Origin: Sinorhizobium sp. 8-89 | Lineage (GTDB): Bacteria > Pseudomonadota > Alphaproteobacteria > Rhizobiales > Rhizobiaceae | Direction of reading: 5' to 3' | Length of the DNA: 64,000 nt | Assembly (NCBI RefSeq): GCF_030124325.1 | Contig: NZ_JASKLR010000008.1 | Location: forward strand, 62,001-126,000 | The notes under the pieces: model-generated | Seen by the model: only the letters and a program-made list of their open reading frames with translations | Told to the model about the DNA's origin: nothing | Databases searched by the model: none | In this document: piece by piece, positions 36,657-45,223 of the stretch | Numbering within the stretch: the stretch's first letter is position 1 | Layout of the letters: each line of letters starts with the position of its first letter | Translations under genes and position numbers: made by a program

Positions 36657-37769
36657 CTATTTCGTAAATTCGCGGGTGAACTCGTCGATCGAGCGCGCGT
36701 TGACCGCATCCCAGTCCCAGGCAATGCCGATACCGGGTTCGCACGGCGCGATTGCGCGTCCGTCGCGGATCTCCATTCCCTTCGTCGTCAGTTCATCAAG
36801 CTGCGGAATGTATTCGACATATTTGCCGTTCGGCACGGCGCAGACGAGGCTGACATGCAGCTCCATCAGGAAGTGCGGGCAAACCGGAATATCAAACGCC
36901 TCGGCAGCATGCGCAACTTTCAGCCAGGGGGTAATGCCGCCGATACGGGCGACGTCGACCTGCACGATCGAGCAGGCCCCCTTCTGCATATACTCCCGGA
37001 AATGCCGGATCGAATACATGGATTCGCCGACGGCGATCGGGGTCGTTGTCGAGCGGGTCAGACGGATGTGGCCATCGAGATCGTCGGCCGGCAACGGCTC
37101 CTCGATCCAGGCCAGATCCAGCTCCCTCAGGCGTGCGGCCCGGCGGATCGCCTCATCGACGGAGAAACCCTGGTTGCAATCGGTCATGATCTCGAAGCCA
37201 TCGCCGACCGCCTCGCGCATGGCCGCAAGGCGGTCATAGTCTTCGGATCCGTGTGGCTTGCCGACCTTGACTTTGGAGCCGGAAAAACCCCTGGCCTTGG
37301 CTTGGAGAGCATCCTCGACGAGCGCTTCCTTTTCGATATGCAGCCAGCCGCCTTCGGTGGTGTAGAGCGGGCTATTGTCCTTGGCGCCGCCGGCGAGCTT
37401 CCAGAGCGGCAGGTTCTGCTTGCGGGCGCGCAGGTCCCAAAGGGCGGTGTCAACGGCGGCCAGCGCCAGCGCCGTTATCGCGCCAATCGTCGTGGCATGG
37501 GTGGCAAACTCCATCTTGCGCCATACGGCCTCGATGCAATCGGCGTCCTCGCCGATCAGGATCGGAACGAGGTGGTCGGACAACAGGCGCATGACGGAGG
37601 ATCCGCCGGTTCCGATGGTGTAACTGTAGCCGGTGCCGGTCGCACCGTCGGAATCCGTTATCGTGACGATCGGCGTTTCCTGGCTGACGAAGCTCTGGAT
37701 CGCGTCGGTCCGCTTCACCTTTGGCTGCAGATCGACCATGCGCAGTTCAATTTTCTCGATTCTTGCCAT
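36657..37769 (-). CDS. enolase-superfamily (mandelate racemase/muconate lactonizing type) enzyme
   Basis: A 370-residue enolase-superfamily member, distinct from the fuconate dehydratase of the same cluster. The expected residues are SKVKVG (Lys-x-Lys), MTDCNQ, WIEEPL, VGES and CPHFLMEL with a His. The N-terminal capping domain has the 20s loop needed for substrate choice. It may be a second sugar-acid dehydratase or a racemase/epimerase; the substrate cannot be read from the sequence. It starts one base after the ATPase gene stop, so it belongs to the transporter operon. Confidence 0.85.
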   Translation of the reverse strand: MARIEKIELRMVDLQPKVKRTDAIQSFVSQETPIVTITDSDGATGTGYSYTIGTGGSSVMRLLSDHLVPILIGEDADCIEAVWRKMEFATHATTIGAITALALAAVDTALWDLRARKQNLPLWKLAGGAKDNSPLYTTEGGWLHIEKEALVEDALQAKARGFSGSKVKVGKPHGSEDYDRLAAMREAVGDGFEIMTDCNQGFSVDEAIRRAARLRELDLAWIEEPLPADDLDGHIRLTRSTTTPIAVGESMYSIRHFREYMQKGACSIVQVDVARIGGITPWLKVAHAAEAFDIPVCPHFLMELHVSLVCAVPNGKYVEYIPQLDELTTKGMEIRDGRAIAPCEPGIGIAWDWDAVNARSIDEFTREFTK

Positions 37770-37770
37770 G

Positions 37771-38868
37771 TCAGGCTCCCAGCGCCTTGCCGGTCTCGAT
37801 ATCGAAGAGATGGACGCGAGAAAGGTCGAAGCTCATGGGCACACTTTCGCCGGAGCGCAGGGGACGCGGATTGAGCATGCGCGAAACCCAGTCGCGGCCA
37901 TTGAATTGAATAAACACCAGAGTCTCGTTGCCGAGGGGTTCGGTGATCGTGACGGGCAGATTGATCTCATGCACGGCAGCGGCATCGCCTGCATGAAGAC
38001 CGTGCCCTGAGGGATAGATGTCGTCCGGGCGCAGGCCGAAGGTGACCTTCTGTCCTGCACGAACAGCACCGACAAATCGTGGCGGAATTGGAAGGCGGAT
38101 GCCGGTCGCAAAGACCAACTGTCCTTGATCGACGATGGCTTCGTCCATGTTCATCGGCGGCGAACCGATGAAGCCGGCGACGAATTTCGTGGCGGGCCGC
38201 TGGAACACTTCCTCCGGCGTCCCGACCTGCTCGATATGACCGTCGCGCATGATGACGATGCGATCGGAGAGCGTCATCGCCTCAACCTGGTCGTGTGTCA
38301 CATAGATCATCGTCGCCTGCATGCGGGCATGCAGCTTCTTGATTTCGGTGCGGACCTGAGTTCGCAGCTTCGCGTCCAGGTTCGACAGCGGCTCGTCAAA
38401 CAGGAAGACATCGGGCTGGCGCACGATCGCACGTCCCATGGCCACGCGCTGACGTTGCCCGCCCGACAGTTGAGACGGGCGGCGCTCCAGCAAATGGCCA
38501 AGATCGAGAATGGTCGCAGCGTCTTCAACGCGCGTTTTGATTTCATCCGCGGAGCGGCCGGCGATCTTCAGCGAGAAACCCATGTTCTCCGCGACAGTCA
38601 TATGCGGATAGAGCGCGTAGGACTGGAAGACCATCGAGATGTTGCGGGCGCGCGGCGGCAGGTCATTGACCTTGCGGCCGCCGATCTCGATGGCGCCGCC
38701 GCTGACGTCCTCGAGGCCAGCGATCATGCGCAGTGTCGTCGACTTTCCGCAACCGGAGGGGCCGACAAGTGCGATGAATTCGCGGTCCTTCACCTCGAGA
38801 TCGATGCCGTGAACGACGTCGAGCGCACCATAGCGCTTGACAAGTTTCCTGAGGGTGACAGGAGCCAT
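37771..38868 (-). CDS. sugar ABC transporter ATPase (MalK/UgpC family)
   Basis: A 365-residue ATPase with Walker A GPSGCGKST (about 36-44), signature LSGGQRQRVAMGRA, Walker B VFLFDEPLSNLD and VTHDQ, followed by a full TOBE regulatory region (GLRPDDIYPSG). Unlike the ATPase at 24837 it has no frameshift. It energises the permease pair encoded directly upstream. The ATG at 38868 follows AGGATAACG inside the end of the permease gene region; the long open frame upstream is a shadow. Confidence 0.94.
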   Translation of the reverse strand: MAPVTLRKLVKRYGALDVVHGIDLEVKDREFIALVGPSGCGKSTTLRMIAGLEDVSGGAIEIGGRKVNDLPPRARNISMVFQSYALYPHMTVAENMGFSLKIAGRSADEIKTRVEDAATILDLGHLLERRPSQLSGGQRQRVAMGRAIVRQPDVFLFDEPLSNLDAKLRTQVRTEIKKLHARMQATMIYVTHDQVEAMTLSDRIVIMRDGHIEQVGTPEEVFQRPATKFVAGFIGSPPMNMDEAIVDQGQLVFATGIRLPIPPRFVGAVRAGQKVTFGLRPDDIYPSGHGLHAGDAAAVHEINLPVTITEPLGNETLVFIQFNGRDWVSRMLNPRPLRSGESVPMSFDLSRVHLFDIETGKALGA

Positions 38869-38873
38869 GAACG

Positions 38874-39740
38874 TTATCCTTTCACCGCGCCAAAGGTGAG
38901 TCCCGAAACGAGGTGCTTTTGAATGATGAAGGTGAGCGTGAGCGCCGGAACGATCATGACCACGGCGAGCGCGCACATGCCGCGCCAATCGATCGTAAAC
39001 TCGGCGGTATAGTCGAGCAGGCCGACGGGCAAGGTTTTCGAATTGACCGAGCGGGTGATTTGCGAGGCCAGGGCATATTCGTTCCAGGAAGTTAGGAAGG
39101 CAAAGATGCCGGCGGACGCAATTCCGGGACCGGCAAGCGGAAACTCCACTTGCCAGAAGGCCTGCCAGGGCGTGCAGCCGTCGATCTGCGCGGCTTCGGC
39201 GAGATCCTTCGGAACCTGACGGAAGAAACCGTCGATCAACCAGATGGTGAAGGGGACGTTCAGCGCGACATAGGTCAGGATCAGGCTGAAATGCGTATCG
39301 ATGATGCCGGTGCGGGCATAGATCATGAAGAGCGGGAGCGAGAGCGCGATGCCGGGCACCGCTCGCGTCAGCATGAAGCCGAGAAAGATCGCCGACTTTG
39401 CCTTGAAGCGATAGCGGGCAAAGGCGTAACCGCCCGCCATGCCGATCGCCAGAGCAATAACCGTCGACGTGACGGAAATGATCAGCGAGTTGCGGAAATA
39501 ATCCCAGACAGGAACCCCGCCCTGCCCGGCCCCGGAAAACATGGCTCGATAGGCGTCGAGTGACAGGCTTTCCGGGATCCAGACCGGTGGTTTTGCCATG
39601 ATCTCGACCGTTGGACGCAGCGACGAAAGCACGATCCACAGGCCAGGCAGGCAGATCACGGCCATTGCAAGAAAGAGCCCGATCAGATGCGCCGTTTTCA
39701 GCAGGCGCCGGCGCAGGCGATGTGACGAATTGATATCCAT
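38874..39740 (-). CDS. sugar ABC transporter permease (MalG type)
   Basis: A 288-residue six-helix permease with the EAA loop EAAQIDGCTPWQAFWQVEFPL (about 188-208). The N-terminal cytoplasmic stretch is Arg-rich. The start at 39740 shares one base with the stop of the preceding permease gene (TAATG), a translational-coupling arrangement. It pairs with the MalF-type subunit. Confidence 0.93.
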   Translation of the reverse strand: MDINSSHRLRRRLLKTAHLIGLFLAMAVICLPGLWIVLSSLRPTVEIMAKPPVWIPESLSLDAYRAMFSGAGQGGVPVWDYFRNSLIISVTSTVIALAIGMAGGYAFARYRFKAKSAIFLGFMLTRAVPGIALSLPLFMIYARTGIIDTHFSLILTYVALNVPFTIWLIDGFFRQVPKDLAEAAQIDGCTPWQAFWQVEFPLAGPGIASAGIFAFLTSWNEYALASQITRSVNSKTLPVGLLDYTAEFTIDWRGMCALAVVMIVPALTLTFIIQKHLVSGLTFGAVKG

Positions 39741-40636
39741 TACCACTCGGCTCCGATCTGCTGACGCGCGGCGGCGAGCTTGCGGAAGAAATAGACGGTG
39801 AAGACGATCGAAAGCAGAATGGCGACGTAGGCCATGGCGTTCGCCATCCCCATGCGTGCGTCGGCATAGGCCGTACGGCCTATCAAGGTCCACAGAAGCT
39901 CGGTGCGCTTGGCCGGTCCCCCATCGGTCATGATTTTCACGATGTCGTAGGCACGTGCGACGTCGAGCGAGCGGATCGTCATGGCGATGAAGGCAAACGG
40001 CATCAGATAGGGCCAGGTGACGTAGCGGAACGTCTGCCACGGCGTGCAGCCGTCGACATGCGCGGCCTCGACCGGATCCTTCGGCATGGCCAGAAGTCCC
40101 GCAAGGATGAGGATGGCGAAGACTGCGGTCGATGACCAGACCTCGGCAATGATGATCGAGACCAGCGCAAGATTGCCGTCAATCAGCCACGGGATCGCGC
40201 GATCCGTCACCCCGAGCGACTGCAGCGCATTGTTCACGAAACCGATGTTGTCGTTGAACATGAACTTGAATTGGAAGCCGACGAGCACAGGGGAAAACAT
40301 CATCGGGAACATCATCACCGTGCGCAGCAGCCGCTGACCCTGAGTGGCCTTGTTGACGAGGAGCGCCAGGCCCAGGCCGAGCAGCATCTCCGTGTTCAGC
40401 GCGATGGTGAGCAGGACGACGGTACGGCCGAAGGCAATCCAGAAATCCCAGTTGCTCAATACCGCGACGTAATTGCGCAGACCGACGAAGATCCAGAGGG
40501 ATTCAGGCTTGGTCAGCCGAAACGGCGTGAAGCTCGAATAGAATGAAAAGACAAGCGGCAGCACGATGACCGCTGTCAGCACGACAAAGGCCGGCAGCAG
40601 CAGAAGGACCGGCGCAGACAGTTTCTTGAGCTTCAT
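39740..40636 (-). CDS. sugar ABC transporter permease (MalF type)
   Basis: A 298-residue six-helix permease; the EAA loop reads EAAHVDGCTPWQTFRYVTWPYL (about 202-223). The ATG at 40636 has AGGA upstream and begins MKLKKLSAP, a basic N-terminus before helix 1. The frame upstream to 40753 runs through the hairpin region and is not taken as coding. It is separated from the binding-protein gene by a strong stem-loop. Confidence 0.93.
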   Translation of the reverse strand: MKLKKLSAPVLLLLPAFVVLTAVIVLPLVFSFYSSFTPFRLTKPESLWIFVGLRNYVAVLSNWDFWIAFGRTVVLLTIALNTEMLLGLGLALLVNKATQGQRLLRTVMMFPMMFSPVLVGFQFKFMFNDNIGFVNNALQSLGVTDRAIPWLIDGNLALVSIIIAEVWSSTAVFAILILAGLLAMPKDPVEAAHVDGCTPWQTFRYVTWPYLMPFAFIAMTIRSLDVARAYDIVKIMTDGGPAKRTELLWTLIGRTAYADARMGMANAMAYVAILLSIVFTVYFFRKLAAARQQIGAEW

Positions 40637-40761
40637 CAGGCATTCCTGAGGGTGATATGACAACGCCCCGCGCCACGCGCAAGGGGCCCTGCAAGGCATT
40701 AAACTTGCGACATAATTTTCCTTCGGATCGCTTTGGTCCGAGCGGCTATGCAAGAACAGGC

Positions 40762-40799
40762 GAAGGCGGCGCCGACACCTTGGTATCGGCGCCGCCTTC
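40762..40799 (-). promoter_or_regulatory. intercistronic stem-loop after the binding-protein gene
   Basis: A perfect 14-base stem (40762-40775 with 40786-40799) and 10-base loop lie 12 bases past the stop of the binding-protein gene and before the permease gene. On the minus strand no T run follows, so it likely protects the abundant binding-protein mRNA and limits read-through rather than fully terminating. Confidence 0.75.
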
Positions 40800-40810
40800 T
40801 TTATTGGCGA

Positions 40811-42130
40811 TCAGAGCTTTCCGGCATCTTCCAGAATGTCGGTTGCCTTTTCGGCCGCGGCATCGAGCGCCTCCTTCGACGTCTTGTCGCCGAGGATGGC
40901 GGCCTGGAGTTCAGGATAGACGGCGTTGGAGATCTCGATCCATTCAGCCGTCTGCGGGACCGGGAAAGCGTGTTTGGCCGCTTCCTGGAAAGCCTGCAAC
41001 ACCTCCGTCTTGTAGGCGTCGCCTTCGGCGGCCTTGATATTGTACTCCCACACGGCCGCGCGCGTCGGCAGCGGACCGGTCGCGGATTCCAGTTTCTGGC
41101 TGTCCTCGTTGGTCAGCCACCAGACGAGCGATGCGGCCGCCTCCTTGTTGGCGCAATCCTCGGTGACCGAGAAACCATGGTGACCGGACCAGCCTGTGCG
41201 CTTGCCCGAGGAGCCTGCCGGTTGAACCTTGACGCCGACATTGCCAGCAATCTTCGATGACTTCGGATCGTTGAAGAAGCCTGCCCAGCCAGGCCAGTCG
41301 AGATTGACGGCGATCGAGCCGGACGCAAAGCCTTGACCGAGATCGTCCCAGAGATAGTTCGTCGTGCCCGGGGGGACAGCCTTGTCCCTGTAGAGCTTGA
41401 CGAACCAGTCGAGCGCCTTGACACCCGCCTCCGAGTTGAAGGCCGGACGACCATCTTTGTCGAGGTATTCGCCGCCCTCGGCGACCAGCATTTCATAAAA
41501 GCGGCCATTAATGGCCTCCTCCTTGCCAGCAAACTGCGTGCCGTAGAAGTTCGGAGGGGCTGCGAAGAATTCGGCCTGGTCGCTAACCTGGGCCCAGGTA
41601 TCCGGCGGCGCAAGGTCGTAGCCGTACTTTTCCTTGAAGGCGGCCTTCTTAGCGTCGTCCTGATAGAGGCTCTTTTGATAGTAGAGCGCCGATACGTCGA
41701 ACTGCGCGCGCGGAAGCATGACGAGCTTGCCGCCGAGCGTCGAGGCGTCGATTACGGCTGTAACGAACTTCGCGATCTCGTCCGACGGAAGCAGGGCGAA
41801 GAGATCGGTGTAGATATCGGGATACTGCGGGGCGAAGGAGGAGTGGTTGGAGCCGACACACCAGTTGATGCCGCCCGTGGCGATATCCGATTTGATCTCC
41901 TTGTCGAGTTCGAAGTGGTTCTTCTTCGACAGGATGTTGACCTTGGCGCCGGTCGCCTTCTCCCATTGCGCGATCCGCTCATAGAGCTTTTCGTATTGCT
42001 GTCCGCCGATCAGCTTGGCGTCGATCGTGACGCCCTCGAACTTGCCGGGCAGTTCCGCGGCGCTGGCCGCTCCCACTGCGCAGGCGAGCATGATGACTCC
42101 GGCCGAGACGCCGGAAAGCAGCCTGTTCAT
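40811..42130 (-). CDS. sugar ABC transporter solute-binding protein
   Basis: A 439-residue family 1 binding protein. The signal peptide covers residues 1-24 (ending GAASA), and the mature part shows VKVQPAGSSGKRTGWSGHHG and LVWWLTNEDSQ as typical late segments. GGAGGAGAGG precedes the ATG. It is the first gene of a long unit that continues through permeases, ATPase and the 6-deoxy-sugar enzymes, so its ligand is probably L-fucose or a similar sugar. Its promoter region carries a perfect palindrome shared with the divergent IclR gene. Confidence 0.92.
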   Translation of the reverse strand: MNRLLSGVSAGVIMLACAVGAASAAELPGKFEGVTIDAKLIGGQQYEKLYERIAQWEKATGAKVNILSKKNHFELDKEIKSDIATGGINWCVGSNHSSFAPQYPDIYTDLFALLPSDEIAKFVTAVIDASTLGGKLVMLPRAQFDVSALYYQKSLYQDDAKKAAFKEKYGYDLAPPDTWAQVSDQAEFFAAPPNFYGTQFAGKEEAINGRFYEMLVAEGGEYLDKDGRPAFNSEAGVKALDWFVKLYRDKAVPPGTTNYLWDDLGQGFASGSIAVNLDWPGWAGFFNDPKSSKIAGNVGVKVQPAGSSGKRTGWSGHHGFSVTEDCANKEAAASLVWWLTNEDSQKLESATGPLPTRAAVWEYNIKAAEGDAYKTEVLQAFQEAAKHAFPVPQTAEWIEISNAVYPELQAAILGDKTSKEALDAAAEKATDILEDAGKL

Positions 42131-42171
42131 AACCTCTCCTCCACTGAAGCGCCCCTATTCCCGGCGCCGCC

Positions 42172-42191
42172 ATTTCTCATTTGTGAGAAAT
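42172..42191. promoter_or_regulatory. candidate IclR operator between importer and regulator
   Basis: ATTTCTCA and TGAGAAAT form a perfect eight-base inverted repeat with a four-base spacer, in the AT-rich gap between the divergent binding-protein and IclR genes. Similar half-sites occur before the amidohydrolase (43156-43167) and before the MaoC/CoA-transferase unit (47046-47061). Confidence 0.65.
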
Positions 42192-42297
42192 TAATTTATA
42201 TACAAACAATCATTTTATCGCTCGTCAAGGGCAAACTTTCTTTTGTCGGCGGCTTTGCCTGCGTATATGGATATTTATATTCACCAAGGAGTACCCC

Positions 42298-43086
42298 ATG
42301 GACACTGAAGAGTCCGATCGCTACCGCGCCCCCGCGCTGGACAAGGGACTTGACATTCTCGAACTGCTGGCGAGCGTCGATGGCGGCCTGACGCAGGCTG
42401 AGATATCGAAAAGGCTCAATCGCAGCCCGAACGAATTTTACCGGATGCTCGACCGGCTCGTGCGCCGCGGCTATGTCACGCGAATCGATGGCGACCGCTA
42501 TGCCCTGACACTGAAGCTTTTTGGTCTAGCCCAGTTGCACGCGCCGGTGCGGCGCCTCGTCTCCTATGCGACGCCTTTGATGCGTGACCTTGCGCAAAAG
42601 TCCAAGCAGGCTAATCAGTTGACCGTGTTCGATCGAGGGTCCGCCGTGGTCATTGCCCAGCAGGAAGCACCGGACTACTGGGGCATCTCGATTAGGGTCG
42701 GCTCACATATCAGCCTGTTCGACACGGGCTCCGGGCATGTCCTGCTTGCCTTCCGAACGCCTGCGGAGCGTGAGATGATGATTGCCGAGCATGCACGCAG
42801 CAAGGACGAGATCTCGCTTGGGCCGGAATTCTATGCGCGTCTCGACCAGATCCGCGAGCGTGGCTATGAAATGATGGCGAGCGCGCAGACCGCGGGCGTC
42901 TACAACCTTTCGGCTCCCATTCTTGGTCCCGACGGACGCGGTATCGCAGCACTGACCATTCCCTATATCGCGCTGGTCAACGCGCCATCTGCTCCTGATA
43001 TCACCGAGACGATATCGCTCTTGCGCAACGCGGCGACACAGCTTTCGGTGCTCGCGGGATCGAATGTGGCGCACTCGTCGGAATGA
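42298..43086 (+). CDS. IclR-family transcription regulator
   Basis: A 262-residue regulator with an N-terminal winged helix (about residues 12-75, DKGLDILELLASVDGGLTQ then LDRLVRRGYV) and a C-terminal effector domain with TGSGHVLLAF and AGVYNLSAPI. AAGGAGTACCCC precedes the ATG. It is divergent from the sugar importer operon and followed by the fuconolactonase-like gene. The shared palindromes suggest control of both, and of the nearby CoA-transferase unit. Confidence 0.92.
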   Translation: MDTEESDRYRAPALDKGLDILELLASVDGGLTQAEISKRLNRSPNEFYRMLDRLVRRGYVTRIDGDRYALTLKLFGLAQLHAPVRRLVSYATPLMRDLAQKSKQANQLTVFDRGSAVVIAQQEAPDYWGISIRVGSHISLFDTGSGHVLLAFRTPAEREMMIAEHARSKDEISLGPEFYARLDQIRERGYEMMASAQTAGVYNLSAPILGPDGRGIAALTIPYIALVNAPSAPDITETISLLRNAATQLSVLAGSNVAHSSE

Positions 43087-43155
43087 GCAGGTGCCGACAA
43101 TGCGTCGGCGCTTGACTTCACGATCACTCTGCAGATTTCTTATTTGAATGAGCTC

Positions 43156-43167
43156 TTCTTATGTGAG
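43156..43167. promoter_or_regulatory. IclR-type half-palindrome before the amidohydrolase gene
   Basis: TTCTTATGTGAGA resembles the core of the perfect site at 42172-42191, and ATTTCTTATTTGA at 43135-43147 gives a second, weaker match. They lie 30-60 bases before the TTG start of the amidohydrolase. Confidence 0.45.
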
Positions 43168-43196
43168 AGGGTGAGACATACGGAGGAGGCCTCATC

Positions 43197-44033
43197 TTGA
43201 TCGTCGACACCCATCTGCATCTCATCAACAAGTCCGCGCTGACCTATCCCTGGCTGGCGGGCGTTCCGGCGCTGGATCGGGACTTTCTCTATTCGTCTTA
43301 TGAGGCGGAAGCTCGGCGTGTCGGCATCGACACCGCGTTGCACATGGAAGTCGATGTCGATCCGCGTGAGATCGAGATGGAGACCAGCGAAGTTAGGCAG
43401 CTTTCACAACGGGAGGGTAGTTTGCTCAAGGGCGCGATTGCCGCGTGCCGCCCGGAAGAGGATGGCTTCGCCGCCTATCTCGAACGGCAGCAGAGTGATC
43501 CTCTCGTCAAGGGTTTTCGTCGCGTCTTGCACGTCGTCCCCGACGATCTGTCTGAAGGTGCCGTCTTCCGCGAGAACATCAAGCGGCTTGCCGGCAGCCG
43601 CTTTACCTTCGATCTCTGCGTCTTGCCGCACCAGATCCCAAAGGCCATCGCCCTTGCCGATCTCGTGCCCGATCTGCAGTTCGTGCTCGACCATTGCGGT
43701 GTTCCCGATATCTGCAGCGGCGGCGAGCATCCCTGGCGCGAGCACATGAGCGAGATCGCGCGACGGCCGAATGTGGTCGCCAAAATTTCCGGCGTCGTCG
43801 CCTATGCCGATGAAAGCTGGAATGTTGAGACGCTACGACCTTACGTCGAACATGCGATCGCCGTCTTCGGCTGGGACCGTGTCGTCTGGGGCAGCGATTG
43901 GCCGGTCTGCACCCTCGGCGGCAATCTCTCCACCTGGGTTGCGACCACCCACGCGCTGCTCAACGCCTGCAGTCCTGAAGAACGAACAAAGCTGCTTTCG
44001 GCAAACGCGCGTCGGATCTGGAAGCTCGTCTAA
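43197..44033 (+). CDS. amidohydrolase-2 family, likely L-fucono-1,5-lactonase
   Basis: A 278-residue metal-dependent hydrolase. It opens with VDTHLHL (the His-x-His metal motif), has VLDHCGVPD in the centre and VVWGSDWPVC near the end, the layout of sugar-lactonases of amidohydrolase family 2. Placed beside L-fuconate genes, it would open L-fuconolactone to L-fuconate. It begins with TTG at 43197 after a very strong GGAGGAGG. No signal peptide. 4-sulfomuconolactonase and related dicarboxylic lactonases share the family, so the substrate is inferred. Confidence 0.82.
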   Translation: MIVDTHLHLINKSALTYPWLAGVPALDRDFLYSSYEAEARRVGIDTALHMEVDVDPREIEMETSEVRQLSQREGSLLKGAIAACRPEEDGFAAYLERQQSDPLVKGFRRVLHVVPDDLSEGAVFRENIKRLAGSRFTFDLCVLPHQIPKAIALADLVPDLQFVLDHCGVPDICSGGEHPWREHMSEIARRPNVVAKISGVVAYADESWNVETLRPYVEHAIAVFGWDRVVWGSDWPVCTLGGNLSTWVATTHALLNACSPEERTKLLSANARRIWKLV

Positions 44034-44086
44034 GGCAGCGCGCGGCCGCATCGTAGCCGCACACCTGCAATGCAAGGACTTAAGGG

Positions 44087-45223
44087 TTACACGGTCGCGA
44101 AGCTTTCGGAGAAGAGCCGGTTGAGATCGTCGACGACCTGCCTCGCCTTCTCCCTGCGCAGCAGCCCGTTATTGATGCGATCCGAGGCCGCCTGCTGGAA
44201 TGGCATGTAACCATCGTGTCGGGGACGCACCCAGGCGGTTTCCAGCGTCTCGCGGGTCGCGCGGTAAAAGTCGGCCGTTGCCGCGTTCACTGCATCATCG
44301 TCCCAGGCGTCGCCGTGTCCCGCTTGTCCGCCGCCAAAGGCGTAGGCTTGGCGCTGCACCTCTCCGCTTGCAACCCAATAGGCAAAATCGCTCGCTTGCC
44401 TGATGGACGAAGAGAAGGCGGAGACGGCAATTCCTGTTCCACCAAGCGCAGAACCGCTCGGGCCATTCTGGCCGGCAACCGGGATGTTGCCAAACTGGAT
44501 CAGCGATGGCCTGAAACCGGCAATGGAATAGCTGACATAGCCGTAGATCAACGGGGCGCAGGCGGTCGTTGCCTCCGGGCCTGACATCGCCTCCAGTACC
44601 GCGATAGGATCCATCTCGAAGCAGGCTGGATCGATAAGCGAGACAAGCTCACGAAGCATCTCGAAGGCGGCCACGCCCCCTTCATGGTCGACGAGCTCTG
44701 CTTGTCCATCCACCGCGCAGGGATGACCGAGATTGCCGCAGAGAGTATAGACGCTCATCAGCGAATGCGGCGGCCGCAGCGGCAGCAGCACTGCACCCGT
44801 GCGGGCGAGGTCCACCAGGTCGGACCAGCTCGAAACACGATCGCCAAGGTCCGGACGCCAGGCCTGGACCTGTGTCGCAGCATCGATCGGAAAGGCCCAT
44901 TGGCGCCCGTTCCAGGCGTAGCTCGGATAGGATTGCCCGACGGAGCTCGTAGCCAGCGCCTGACGTTCGGCCTCCCGGCCAGCCACGTCGAGGGGCGCGA
45001 GGCACCCTTCGTTGGTGATCTGTCCTACGTGCGGATGATCGATAACGATCAGGTCATAAGCCTTGGCGAGTTCCTCGACCGGGTAGGTCTCGAAATCCTG
45101 CAGCGATCGCTTCTCCCAGTGGATGACAACCCCGGTCTTTTCCTGCCAGAGCCGGGAACACGCCACCATGGGATCGTAGCCGCGCGGATGGCTCCACGTC
45201 ATGCCTTTCAAAGTGATGCTCAT
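44087..45223 (-). CDS. solute-binding-protein homologue lacking a signal peptide
   Basis: A 378-residue protein with the fold pattern of family 1 extracellular solute-binding proteins (early SHPRGYDPMVACSRLWQEKTG, then DLIVIDHPHVG, and later QVQAWRPDLGDRVSSWSDLV). It begins at once with the first strand: no signal peptide, no lipobox, and no open frame upstream that would supply one. Its start overlaps the stop of the CoA-transferase gene. It is therefore probably a cytoplasmic protein that has kept a ligand-binding fold, perhaps as a substrate carrier or sensor for the neighbouring CoA enzymes. No permease accompanies it. Confidence 0.75.
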   Translation of the reverse strand: MSITLKGMTWSHPRGYDPMVACSRLWQEKTGVVIHWEKRSLQDFETYPVEELAKAYDLIVIDHPHVGQITNEGCLAPLDVAGREAERQALATSSVGQSYPSYAWNGRQWAFPIDAATQVQAWRPDLGDRVSSWSDLVDLARTGAVLLPLRPPHSLMSVYTLCGNLGHPCAVDGQAELVDHEGGVAAFEMLRELVSLIDPACFEMDPIAVLEAMSGPEATTACAPLIYGYVSYSIAGFRPSLIQFGNIPVAGQNGPSGSALGGTGIAVSAFSSSIRQASDFAYWVASGEVQRQAYAFGGGQAGHGDAWDDDAVNAATADFYRATRETLETAWVRPRHDGYMPFQQAASDRINNGLLRREKARQVVDDLNRLFSESFATV

